From NCBI GenBank assembly GCA_016200225.1, contig JACQFD010000014.1, positions 1 to 64,000 on the forward strand: a stretch of 64,000 nucleotides of DNA. The letters are read 5' to 3'. A program made the translations under genes and the position numbers. Shown here one piece after another: positions 1-8,062 of this stretch (position 1 is its first letter; every line of letters starts with the position of its first letter). Under the pieces are notes generated by a model that was given only the letters and a program-made list of their open reading frames with translations, had not been told where the DNA came from and ran no database searches. The stretch comes from Planctomycetota bacterium (lineage in GTDB: Bacteria; Planctomycetota; UBA1135; JACQFD01).

Positions 1-2352
1 AATGCCAAAGGGATCCGAATCCGTGGCGTAGGACTGATTGGTGATCAGTAACAATCCAAGGGAGTCCGGCGGGCAGTGACTACAGGCGATTTCAAAAAGT
101 GAATTTCCAACTTTCGGAATTGAATAGACTGCTAACGATTGGGGCCCTGCACATCCCGGTGTGCCATTTCCATAAGATGTGATACCATCCGGCGTGCCAA
201 TTGTAACCTTGGCAAGGAAGCCGTCGGTAAATCCAGACGATGCGCCATTGTTATTTAGCACAGCGTCAAAGGCACCCGGAGTGATGGGGAGGTATGGGGA
301 ATTTGTAAGGCCACCAAGATAAATCGCACCGTCAGCGCCCCGCGCGATCACATCCGTGCCTCCACCTGTATCAAGTGCGCCTCCCAAATACGAACCATAC
401 AGTAGTCCCCCACCTAGACTGTCGAGCACCGCCAAGTATCCATTGGTATTTGCGGGCGCCGCATAGGAGGGCTGAAACGCGCCAGGCGTGATTGGAAAAT
501 CAATATCAGACGTGAATCCCGTGACATACGCATTCCCAAGCCCGTCAAGTGTAATCCCCCATGCGGATCCACCGCCAACCGAACCTCCAAGATAGGTCGA
601 ATACACAAGACCAGTGCCCGTGGGATTTAGTTTTGTGATATATGCGCTCAGCCCACCTTGAAATACAGTCTTGAACGCGCCGGGAGTGATCGGGAATCCG
701 GGACCCGACGTGGCACCTGCAACATAGACACATCCTTGCGCATCAACGGTGATTGCGAGCGCTTGTTCATCAGAAGAACTATACTGAAATGGACTCCCAA
801 GATAAGTTGAGTAGACAAGCGTCGTCGCGTCCGCGCTAAGTTTTGAAACAAATCCGTCGCTCGTCCCGCCGGCGAAAGTTGGCTGAGGGGCGCCTAGTGT
901 GATGGGAAAGGTAGGGCCGTCTACCCACCCTGCGATGTAGGCTCCGCCTTGGTCATCGATCGCAATAGCATTGCCGTTTCCTCCAATGCCCTGAGTTGAT
1001 GCCCCAAAAAGCGATGAGTAGATGAGGGCCGATCCTGTTGTACTGACCTTGGTGATAAAAACACTTCCATTATTTGTACCGTATGTTCCCGATGTCACGG
1101 GAAACGGTGAATTTTGATTATCACCCGCTCCACCACACACGTACGCCTGACCTTGGCCATTAATAGCGATACCATATGAAGCGCCAATCCCGCCAATATA
1201 ACTGGAGTACACCAGTGCATTGCCCGTTGAATTGAGCTTTCCAATGACCGGCGTATAGTTCTGAAGTACATAACCCATCGGGTTGAATGAATGTGGAGTA
1301 ACCGGGAATCCTTTGGTTCCAGTTCCCGCGAAATACATCGAATGGCTAGTATCGATGCCAATGGCCCCAAGCCCACAAAAATCCAATGCTGTTGCAAACA
1401 AGAGTTGACTTCCGCTGGAATCTAGCTTTGCAATGAACGATTCATAGTAAGTCGCGGATGGAGGTACTGTCGTATCGAACGATCCAGGTGTTGTCGGAAA
1501 GTCCGTGGAGTAAGTCGATCCTGTTATGTAAAGGGTCCCTGCTTCATCGACGGCAATGTCCGTAACAGCATCGGCCGAAGCGCCACCAAGGTAAGTACAA
1601 TACTCAAGTCCGGGATCGATTCTGAGAGATGAAGATTCGGAATGCGGGACAGTGAAACCAAATCGCGAATCGTCGATATGCCTGAAACTACAATCCACGC
1701 GCTCCCTCGGTTGCCCATGTTCATCCAGTTGTTCCGCGAGCGGAGCGTTCTCATTCAAGACGCCAACGGATGTTTCAATTGATAAATCTCCGTCGTGTGA
1801 AAGAGTAAGTCTCTTGGCTCCATCGCACCGAATAACTACTTGTGATAAATCAGCGCCCGGATTCGCGATTAGGTCATACTCGAGTCTCCCATTTTTATCA
1901 TAAACAACCAGATCAATTCCTGCATAAAGACCCCTGTAGCGGATTGAGGTGAATGATGCAGCATCAGGTCTCCAAGCATTACTGTCAGGACCTCGAAAAT
2001 GATGCTCACGAGTAGGCAACTCCGTCACGCCTACTACCGTAGCCGTTCGAAGGGCTCCCTCGAATGTAAAAAACAGACTCTCAGGACTGCCTTCTGTGCT
2101 GCATCCCTCCGACCCCACTTTCGCGAGACTCAATACAAAAGCATTATTAGTAAAAAACGCCGTAAGTCCGGGCTTGCGCGCGAAGAATTGTACTGCGCCA
2201 TCGAATTGACCAGCGTTTTCTACAAAACGCAGCGGGAAACGATCGAATCGCTTGGCATTCAGGTCTGGCGTCCCCGCCTTCACAGACCGCGAAGGCGCCG
2301 ATTCTGCTAATTGGCAGACGGCGAGGAATCCGAGAACAAGTCCGATGGCCAT
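1..2352 (-). CDS. Secreted SBBP beta-propeller repeat protein (3' end beyond window)
   Basis: An open frame of 784 codons runs off the left edge without a stop. The chosen ATG at 2352 gives a short hydrophobic leader (MAIGLVLGFLAVCQLAESAP), then the N-terminal block typical of SBBP proteins (FVENAGQFDGAVQFFARK). Many repeats of the form TYLGG...AVD..G..Y.TG...S..FP.TPG follow; this is the known beta-propeller repeat of extracellular bacterial proteins. The last residues in the window (YGNGTPGCAGPQSLAVYSI ... NQSYATDSDPFGI) match the C-terminal module of the FG-GAP proteins at 16624-28235, so the protein probably ends soon after the edge. No strong ribosome-binding site precedes the ATG. Base composition is more evenly AT-rich than in most neighbours. 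The propeller family is clear; its ligand or role is unknown. Confidence 0.85.
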   Translation of the reverse strand, partial: MAIGLVLGFLAVCQLAESAPSRSVKAGTPDLNAKRFDRFPLRFVENAGQFDGAVQFFARKPGLTAFFTNNAFVLSLAKVGSEGCSTEGSPESLFFTFEGALRTATVVGVTELPTREHHFRGPDSNAWRPDAASFTSIRYRGLYAGIDLVVYDKNGRLEYDLIANPGADLSQVVIRCDGAKRLTLSHDGDLSIETSVGVLNENAPLAEQLDEHGQPRERVDCSFRHIDDSRFGFTVPHSESSSLRIDPGLEYCTYLGGASADAVTDIAVDEAGTLYITGSTYSTDFPTTPGSFDTTVPPSATYYESFIAKLDSSGSQLLFATALDFCGLGAIGIDTSHSMYFAGTGTKGFPVTPHSFNPMGYVLQNYTPVIGKLNSTGNALVYSSYIGGIGASYGIAINGQGQAYVCGGAGDNQNSPFPVTSGTYGTNNGSVFITKVSTTGSALIYSSLFGASTQGIGGNGNAIAIDDQGGAYIAGWVDGPTFPITLGAPQPTFAGGTSDGFVSKLSADATTLVYSTYLGSPFQYSSSDEQALAITVDAQGCVYVAGATSGPGFPITPGAFKTVFQGGLSAYITKLNPTGTGLVYSTYLGGSVGGGSAWGITLDGLGNAYVTGFTSDIDFPITPGAFQPSYAAPANTNGYLAVLDSLGGGLLYGSYLGGALDTGGGTDVIARGADGAIYLGGLTNSPYLPITPGAFDAVLNNNGASSGFTDGFLAKVTIGTPDGITSYGNGTPGCAGPQSLAVYSIPKVGNSLFEIACSHCPPDSLGLLLITNQSYATDSDPFGI

Positions 2353-2456
2353 GAAAACACCAATAAACCGCCACCCAAGAAAATGCGAAAGAAAGAACGT
2401 AATAATAGGCAACGCCCAGTGTCCGGATGCCAATGGACACCGGGCGCCCGATAATA

Positions 2457-3048
2457 TTACTGCAATTTAACCCAAGAGGCGACGGAAGGGATTGCGTTTC
2501 CCGCTCCTCCGGCTGTGTCGACCACAAAAAGCATATACCATCCGGGGGGCGCGGCATTTCTCAGAACGCCGTTTGTGCCGGATGGCGGTGCGAGAACGGA
2601 CAAGTTTGCGGTCGGCCCTGGGTGCCGACGCCCTCGGTGAGAAAGACACTACACATCGGCTCGCACACGTCAGGCACGCCGTCGCCGTCCGAGTCGGCAT
2701 ACACGTGAAAGGTACAGTTCGCGCTCGTCGTACATCCAAGGTCGGTCGTGTAGGTCAGCGTTAACATTACAAATCCAAGCGACACGGCGTCGAATGTAAA
2801 CGTACCGCCGGTTCCGGAGTTGGGAGCGATGTTGGAGCCGCCCGCGGTCGCGGACCAACGGAGCGTTCCCCCTGCGGCCGTCCACGCGCGTGAAGTATCT
2901 TAGTATTTCCGACGACCATATCGTTGCAATCCTCGACGATCGAAACGCGGCAGAAACTCTGCGCCGCGGCGGGGCGCGCTACAAATAGATAAACGAACGC
3001 GATCAGAACGAACGCAATTGCAGAACGCACGCAAGGTGTTTTTCGCAC
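2457..3048 (-). pseudogene. Frameshifted remnant: signal peptide, calcium-motif region, galactose-oxidase-like C-terminus
   Basis: Three overlapping frames must be joined to read one product. From 3048 a signal peptide (MRKTPCVRSAIAFVLIAFVY ... AAAQS) is followed by CRVSIVEDCNDMVVGN. Near 2890-2915 sense moves to a second frame (RAWTAAGGTLRWSATAGGSN, TTDLGCTTSANCTFHVY, DSDGDGVPDVCEP, a thrombospondin-3-like calcium motif). Near 2625-2640 it moves to a third frame ending at 2457 with LRNAAPPGWYMLFVVDTAG and PSVASWVKLQ, the typical end of the galactose-oxidase early-set domain (DUF1929). Two frame changes in under 600 bp, and the missing propeller body, suggest a decayed or deletion-fused gene. 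Two assembly errors are a less likely alternative. Confidence 0.6.
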
Positions 3049-3303
3049 GGGTGGCCTCTGTCGACAATGTTACCAAGGGGTCGTGTTTGTGGCCAATGCA
3101 GAGTGTATGCCAAGCGTTTGCAACACGTCCGCGTCACTACCACCAACGGCGAGCCTAATTTTCGAGTCGAACGCGGTTTCGAGCGGACGACGATAATGAC
3201 GGCGGGATAGCCTTCCGTTTAGTTGATTCTTCCGACGCAATATGATAAATGAGGAAGATCCTGCGCCAAGCCGTTCCAAACTCATCGCTCCTTCGAACCG
3301 CCC

Positions 3304-4281
3304 ATGAGATTTTTCTCGAACGATCCGAGCTGTATCATATTATTACTTTTTCTGGGGTTCGCGGGTGCGCGCGATTCGGCGGCCAGGTCGACACAATCGC
3401 GACCCGCTTCGACTTCAAGGCCGCGCGAGGACACGCGCGTCCTGCCCGCCGTCCGCGACGCCGAATTTTCGGACCGCGTTGGTAAAGTATATTCCTTTCG
3501 GCCGAATGAAATTAACGAATCGGAGAAGGGCGGCCGCGGCGCGGAACTCGATAAATTCTGGCAGATGGTGAAGGGCGATCGTGAACGTTATCTTTCGCCG
3601 ATGCGATGGGAATTGGCACAACCGCGGGAGTACAGTTATTTTTATCTCGACGGAAGTTCCTTATTATTAACGATCTCTCTGGCGCCGGAGGACGGCTACC
3701 GGGCGCTGGAGGCGCTCACGAAAGTCGATCCGCGCGACATGCAGAAGACGATTTATTTTCAAATCGTACACATTCTCGCGGTCCGCGGATTTGATACGTC
3801 CGCGGCGGCGTTTAAGGTTCTTGGCTACGCCGATTTCACGGTGAACGTTCCCGAGCATTTCATGACGATCGATCGGGAACAGGCGCTTCTCTACATGTTA
3901 CTTCCGACGCAAGACGAATACGTGATTCCCAACGTTCTTCGCCGGTACGCCGTCGAAAAAGACGAAGGCGCGAAGGGCGCGTTGCTTTCTCTCGCTTATT
4001 ATACGATCACGAAAGAGGGCGACGCGCTCCTTCGGCGCGTCGCGGCGAATTCAAAAGAGCCGAAGGCCGTGCGCGATCGCGCGGCGCAACTGGTCACACA
4101 GATCGCCGCTGCGGCCAAATTTGATATATCCGAATTGAAACATTTGGGCGACAAACCGACCGACGCGGCCGCGGCGCGCAAATTGCGGAAGCTACGATTC
4201 GGCGCGGTGGGCGACGAGGCGCTCGGCGAAATTGATATATTGACCAGATTCATCCGTTCGAAAGGCGAACCCGGAAAGTGA
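3304..4281 (+). CDS. Secreted protein of unknown function, alpha-helical, 325 aa
   Basis: Not assigned to a family. The N-terminus has a hydrophobic stretch (CIILLLFLGFAGA, residues 10-22) suggesting export or anchoring, followed by a low-complexity Ser/Arg/Pro segment. The rest is rich in helices, with pairs that resemble HEAT-like repeats (EDGYRALEALTKVDP, GAKGALLSLAYYTITK, EPKAVRDRAAQLVTQIAAAA), so a solenoid scaffold is possible. It is transcribed away from the remnant upstream and is followed by about 250 bp without a gene. Codon use is host-like (GC-rich with scattered TTA, ATA and ATT runs). The ATG at 3304 was chosen because it directly precedes the hydrophobic segment. Confidence 0.7.
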   Translation: MRFFSNDPSCIILLLFLGFAGARDSAARSTQSRPASTSRPREDTRVLPAVRDAEFSDRVGKVYSFRPNEINESEKGGRGAELDKFWQMVKGDRERYLSPMRWELAQPREYSYFYLDGSSLLLTISLAPEDGYRALEALTKVDPRDMQKTIYFQIVHILAVRGFDTSAAAFKVLGYADFTVNVPEHFMTIDREQALLYMLLPTQDEYVIPNVLRRYAVEKDEGAKGALLSLAYYTITKEGDALLRRVAANSKEPKAVRDRAAQLVTQIAAAAKFDISELKHLGDKPTDAAAARKLRKLRFGAVGDEALGEIDILTRFIRSKGEPGK

Positions 4282-4535
4282 CGCGCCCGCGGGGGTTTTC
4301 GACGATCGCTTTACCTTTCGTAAGCGCGGCACCCGGGCTCCGCGATTAGAAAACTCGCGATAACTAATAAAAACGTCGGGTCGAATTTATATATTCATAA
4401 TCATAACCATTCGGAAAACTGCGGCCCCGTCGGACCCTCGAATCAGCGGGCGTCGGAGCGCGTAAGCTACAGTTTCCGCGCGCGCTCGATTCCCCGACTG
4501 CATCCATCAACAGCTCGAAAATGGAGCGACGATTA

Positions 4536-4808
4536 TTACCGCCGCATTTCCCCCGGCACGTCGCCCGGAAAAACGCCGCCCGGCGACAGATGAATCGCGG
4601 GCGCGCTTGCGGAGTGGCCCGTGTCGGTTCGCGAAGCGCGGATCGGTTGCGACTGCGGATGGGCCGGCGCTTCCGCGACCGGCGTCTCGTGGATCTTTCG
4701 CAACAAAACCGCGCGCGTCACCACGCCGATCCAGACAAGCGAGGTGAACGTCGCAAGCGCGGCGATGAACGCCGTCAATCCTTTGTTTGGCGAGTGGCTA
4801 CGCGTCAT
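4536..4808 (-). CDS. Small single-pass membrane protein, 90 aa
   Basis: The frame from the ATG at 4808 begins MTRSHSPNKGLTAFIAALAT, with one hydrophobic helix (about residues 11-31, LTAFIAALATFTSLVWIGVV) followed by a charged and Pro/His-rich tail. A purine-rich stretch (GAAGGAAA) lies about 15 bases upstream, a little far for an ideal ribosome-binding site. The frame extends upstream to 4916, but that part is Cys/Trp-rich and lacks a leader. It is divergent from the isomerase gene starting at 4927, so the roughly 120 bp between them probably holds both promoters. No family was recognised, and a spurious ORF cannot be excluded, though a clean membrane helix in a GC-rich shadow frame is unusual. 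Confidence 0.5.
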   Translation of the reverse strand: MTRSHSPNKGLTAFIAALATFTSLVWIGVVTRAVLLRKIHETPVAEAPAHPQSQPIRASRTDTGHSASAPAIHLSPGGVFPGDVPGEMRR

Positions 4809-4926
4809 TCCCGTCGAGTTTCCTTCATGGCACCAAAACAACATGTCGGGAACGGCGCCGCACGGCCAACCAGGGAAGTTTTTTCGGCGGCAACCGTCTC
4901 CGGGGTTACGATCCACTCAGAAATTG

Positions 4927-6333
4927 ATGCATCCCTTCCCACGATCGACCGTTCTGCTTGCAGCGTTGTGCGCCGCGTCGGTTCAGACGGCGCCTCCGTC
5001 GACTGTCGCCGCGACCTACAGTGTTGCCGCGACATACAGTGGCGCCGACAGCCGTCCGCGAACCATTACAATCGATGCATTCGAAAAGTATCTGTCGCAA
5101 CGCTTCGCGCGCGATCAGATCGGCAAGGAGGCGGTTCAGTATATTATCCAAGACACGGTTGTCGACCGGGAGATCGAGCGGCGCGGCATTACAATTACGC
5201 CCGAGGAAGTGCGGCAGGCCGTCGGCGCGATCGAGGCGCAATTGAAACAATTTACGAATCGTACGCTCGAGGACGAACTCGCCTCGAAGGGAATGGACCG
5301 CGCGACGTTCGATAATTATTATAAAAAACAGATCGCGTGCGAGCGCATGGTCCGCGCCGATCTCGGCAAGAGCATGGAGGAACCGTTGCGCACGGAAGAA
5401 CAACAATTGTGGATTTCCGACCGCGTCAAGAATGCGAAGCCGCAATTGGACAACCTCGCCCCCGGCCTCGTCGCGGCTTTCGAAGGGCGCGCGATCACCG
5501 AAGGCGAAGTCGGACATTTGATACGTTTGAAAATGACGAGGCAGGACGCGCGCGACGCGCTGCAGTCGCTGCTGGGTATTTGTATAATTCAGGAACGCGG
5601 GGAGAGCGCCGGAATTATATTAAAACCCGACGACATCGAAAGCGCGATCGGCCGCCGGCGCGAGCGTTTTTCGAATCATCCGATGATGGCGGGCGTGAGT
5701 TTCGAACAATTCCTGCAGGCGCGCGGACACACGCTCGACGACGTGCGCGCCGAGCCCGCGATCCGCGCCGAGGCGTATTTGTGGAAATTTGCATTGCAAC
5801 AATTTCCCGACGAGGACGTCGACAAACGTTACACCGCGTCGCGCGAGCGCTACGACGGACTTTATGGCGAACAACGCAATGTGTCGTGGATCGTCATTCC
5901 GGCCGGACTTGTTAAAAATGAAACTGTAAAGAAGTCCTTCGAGGATGCCGACGCGGAATTGAAACAAATGATCCCGCGCATCGCGACGCCCGAGGAATTC
6001 GGCCGCCTCGCTTCGATGTATTCGAAACACGAGGAGAGCCGCAAGAACAACGGAGAACTCGGATGGCTCCACCGCCGCGAGCCGGGCGTCGAACCGGTCG
6101 TGCTCGCCGCCGTGTTCGCGCCCGAGGCCGCGACCGGGACCGTCGCGGGGCCCGTTCATATCAATCCCGGTTCGGCGTTATTGTATATTCATGGACGGCG
6201 CGCGGGCCCCGCCCCCGACGTCATGCGCCGGTTCGTGCGCGCCGATCTGACCGCGGATCTGTATCATAAGATTTCCGCGGAAGCGAAACCCTCCACGTAC
6301 CTCGACCCGCCGCCCGGAAAGGCCGCGAAATAA
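4927..6333 (+). CDS. SurA/PpiC-like peptidyl-prolyl cis-trans isomerase, exported, 468 aa
   Basis: The start at 4927 gives an export leader (MHPFPRSTVLLAALCAASVQ). The open frame extends upstream to 4621, but that stretch overlaps the divergent gene and has no leader. Residues about 45-160 resemble a SurA_N-type chaperone region (DTVVDREIERRGITITPEEV), partly repeated later. Residues about 320-450 resemble a parvulin rotamase domain: FGRLASMYSKHEESRKNNGE followed by LGWL, then GTVAGPVHINPGSALLYIHG. Proteins of this family help fold or escort exported proteins. The stop lies 10 bp before the first microcompartment gene on the same strand, so co-transcription is likely even though a periplasmic foldase and a cytosolic shell have no obvious link. 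Confidence 0.8.
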   Translation: MHPFPRSTVLLAALCAASVQTAPPSTVAATYSVAATYSGADSRPRTITIDAFEKYLSQRFARDQIGKEAVQYIIQDTVVDREIERRGITITPEEVRQAVGAIEAQLKQFTNRTLEDELASKGMDRATFDNYYKKQIACERMVRADLGKSMEEPLRTEEQQLWISDRVKNAKPQLDNLAPGLVAAFEGRAITEGEVGHLIRLKMTRQDARDALQSLLGICIIQERGESAGIILKPDDIESAIGRRRERFSNHPMMAGVSFEQFLQARGHTLDDVRAEPAIRAEAYLWKFALQQFPDEDVDKRYTASRERYDGLYGEQRNVSWIVIPAGLVKNETVKKSFEDADAELKQMIPRIATPEEFGRLASMYSKHEESRKNNGELGWLHRREPGVEPVVLAAVFAPEAATGTVAGPVHINPGSALLYIHGRRAGPAPDVMRRFVRADLTADLYHKISAEAKPSTYLDPPPGKAAK

Positions 6334-6343
6334 ATATAAATAT

Positions 6344-6643
6344 ATGATTATCGGCAAAGTCATCGGTTCGGTCGTCTCGACTCAAAAAGACGACAAAATG
6401 CGCGATATGAAATTACTGATCGTGCAGCGCCACGATCATAATAATAAACCCGTCGAGGAAATCGCCGTCTGCGTCGACGCCGTGGGCGCGGGATTGCATG
6501 AAATGGTGCTTTATTGCACGGGTTCGTCGGCGCGCCAGACGAAATTAACAGAAGGCAAACCGTGCGACGCGGTCATCATGGCGATTCTCAATTCGTGGGA
6601 CATCGCCGGAAAAGAAATATTCCAAAAGGAGCGCGACGCCTGA
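6344..6643 (+). CDS. BMC vertex (pentamer) protein, EutN/CcmL family, first of three
   Basis: At 99 aa it has the usual length of EutN/CcmL (Pfam EutN_CcmL) subunits, which form pentamers that cap the vertices of bacterial microcompartments. The family pattern is clear: MIIGKVIGSVVSTQK at the N-terminus, KLLIVQ, VDAVGAGLHEMVL (residues 44-56), GSSAR (60-64) and CDAVIMAIL (74-82). It overlaps the next gene by one base (TGATG), indicating translational coupling. Cys43, Cys58 and Cys74 are present. In planctomycete-type loci several distinct pentamer genes are normal; the unusual point is that no hexamer gene is in view. Confidence 0.93.
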   Translation: MIIGKVIGSVVSTQKDDKMRDMKLLIVQRHDHNNKPVEEIAVCVDAVGAGLHEMVLYCTGSSARQTKLTEGKPCDAVIMAILNSWDIAGKEIFQKERDA

Positions 6644-6945
6644 TGGATCTCGCCCGCGTGATCGGCCGCGTCGTCTCGACACTAAAAATCGAGGGGCTCG
6701 AAGGCGTGACATTACAATGGATCCAGCCGCTCCACGGCGACGGGACGCCGCTCGGCCGTCCGCTCGTCGCGTGCGACACGGCGCATTCGGGGATCGGCGA
6801 TTTGGTATATTATATCGACGGGCGCGAGGCGAGTTTTCCGCTTCCCGTGCGGTTTGTCCCCGTCGACGCGACGATCGTCGGCCACGTGGAGGAAGTCGGC
6901 CTGAAAAGTAATCAAACATTTCCGCGATTCGATCCGAAATATTAA
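6643..6945 (+). CDS. BMC vertex (pentamer) protein, EutN/CcmL family, second of three
   Basis: The start at 6643 overlaps the previous stop by one base and gives a 100-aa protein of normal family length; the upstream extension of the frame lies inside the previous gene and is rejected. The N-terminal strand (MDLARVIGRVVSTLK), the IQPL segment and ACDTAHSGIGDLVYY correspond to family positions. The usual GSSAR loop is replaced by GREAS (residues 60-64), so this is a divergent paralogue whose pore or vertex contacts may differ. It is followed after 15 bp by the third pentamer gene. Assignment to the family is firm; a distinct role in the shell is inferred. Confidence 0.9.
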   Translation: MDLARVIGRVVSTLKIEGLEGVTLQWIQPLHGDGTPLGRPLVACDTAHSGIGDLVYYIDGREASFPLPVRFVPVDATIVGHVEEVGLKSNQTFPRFDPKY

Positions 6946-6960
6946 TTTACAGATTCAATT

Positions 6961-7308
6961 ATGAAAATCGCTGACGTGATCGGCACCGTGGTCGCGCCCG
7001 TGCAGCACCCGTTTTACGCCGGGCGCAAATTATTATTAATTCAACCGCTCGACGCGCGATTCCGACCCGTCGGACGCGCGCAGGTCGCCGTCGACCGCGC
7101 GCAGGCGGGCGTCGGCGATCGCGTGCTCGTCCTCGACGAGGGCTCGAGCGCGCGCGATCTCTTCGGCGACCCGTGGGCGCCCGTCAAGACAACCGTTGTC
7201 GGTTTCATCGACGAAATCGAAATCCGCGGCGACGTCGTTTATCGACCCGTCGAATTTAATTCAATTCCGCCGAAAAGTAAAAATAAACAGAGTAACAATA
7301 AACAATGA
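6961..7308 (+). CDS. BMC vertex (pentamer) protein, EutN/CcmL family, third of three
   Basis: At 115 aa, the core (MKIADVIGTVVAPVQ, KLLLIQPLD, AVDRAQAGVGDRVLVLDEG, SSAR at 62-65, VKTTVVGFIDEI) matches the EutN/CcmL family. A basic, Asn/Gln/Lys-rich tail (SIPPKSKNKQSNNKQ) extends beyond the usual end. The stop overlaps the aldolase start as ATGA (7305-7308), so shell protein and enzyme are translationally coupled. The lysine-rich tail is not typical of the family as I know it and could be a contact for cargo. The linkage of a pentamer gene directly to the aldolase resembles planctomycete/verrucomicrobial microcompartment loci. Confidence 0.92.
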   Translation: MKIADVIGTVVAPVQHPFYAGRKLLLIQPLDARFRPVGRAQVAVDRAQAGVGDRVLVLDEGSSARDLFGDPWAPVKTTVVGFIDEIEIRGDVVYRPVEFNSIPPKSKNKQSNNKQ

Positions 7309-8012
7309 TCTGGTGCGACGAGGAGGCGGCGCTGCGCGGCGCGATCTGTCAAGTGGCCAGAATGGCCTACGACAAGGGTTTTATAACAAATGTCGACGGC
7401 AATTTTTCGGTTCGTTTCGGCAACGATGGAATCTTAATAACGCCGGCCGGTCTGCCGAAGGCGTTCTTGACGCCGGATCAAATTACACATATCGACCTCG
7501 AAGGCAACGTCGTGGCGGGCTCCACGCGGCCGTCGTCCGAGGTCACGATGCACGTCGTCGCTTATAAAGAAAGACCCGAAATGCGCGCGATTTGCCACGC
7601 GCATCCCAAACACGCCGTCGCGTTCACGCTCGCCGGACTTTCGCTCGATGTTACAGTTATTCCCGAAGTCGTCGTTACGATCGGCACCATTCCGACGGCG
7701 CCCTACGGCACGCCCGGCACGACGGAACTTCCCGAATCGTTACGATCGATCGTGCGCTGTTCGGACGTCGTGATGCTCGACCGCCACGGCGCGCTCACGC
7801 TCGGCACGAGCATTATCGATGCATTCCGCAAGCTCGAAGTCATCGAGCACACGGCCGAAATATTATATTATGCGCGGACGCTCGGCGCCGTGAAGGAACT
7901 CTCGCCCGAGGAGGTCCGGAAGTTGCTCTCCACGCGCTCGCCGCTCGGCGTTACCACAAAAAACACCCTCTGCAGCCGCTGCGGCGGTTCGCACGAGGGT
8001 TACCAGTGCTGA
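7305..8012 (+). CDS. Class II aldolase, L-fuculose-1-phosphate aldolase type, likely BMC cargo
   Basis: A 235-aa zinc-dependent class II aldolase/adducin-family protein. Active-site positions of fuculose/rhamnulose-phosphate aldolases can be seen: TNVDGNFS (Asn29, Asn33) at the phosphate site, SSEVTMH with Glu79 as catalytic acid, zinc ligands His98 and His100 in ICHAHPKHA, and His161 in LDRHGAL. By homology it would split a deoxy-sugar phosphate into DHAP and lactaldehyde, the toxic aldehyde that planctomycete-type compartments enclose. The C-terminus is unusual: after about residue 200 a short helix (EEVRKLLST), then CSRCGGSHEGYQC with Cys223, Cys226 and Cys235. This could be a zinc knuckle or an encapsulation tag. 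Fuculose versus rhamnulose specificity cannot be settled from sequence. Confidence 0.9.
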   Translation: MIWCDEEAALRGAICQVARMAYDKGFITNVDGNFSVRFGNDGILITPAGLPKAFLTPDQITHIDLEGNVVAGSTRPSSEVTMHVVAYKERPEMRAICHAHPKHAVAFTLAGLSLDVTVIPEVVVTIGTIPTAPYGTPGTTELPESLRSIVRCSDVVMLDRHGALTLGTSIIDAFRKLEVIEHTAEILYYARTLGAVKELSPEEVRKLLSTRSPLGVTTKNTLCSRCGGSHEGYQC

Positions 8013-8062
8013 TTGAATAACTGTTAATTTAACAATTCGCGTCCGCGAACTTCGCACCATCC

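Noticed and set aside
4521..5315. Long open frame overlapping the start of the isomerase gene
   Set aside because: Arg-rich low-complexity composition with no domain, overlapping two better supported genes; a typical GC-rich shadow frame.
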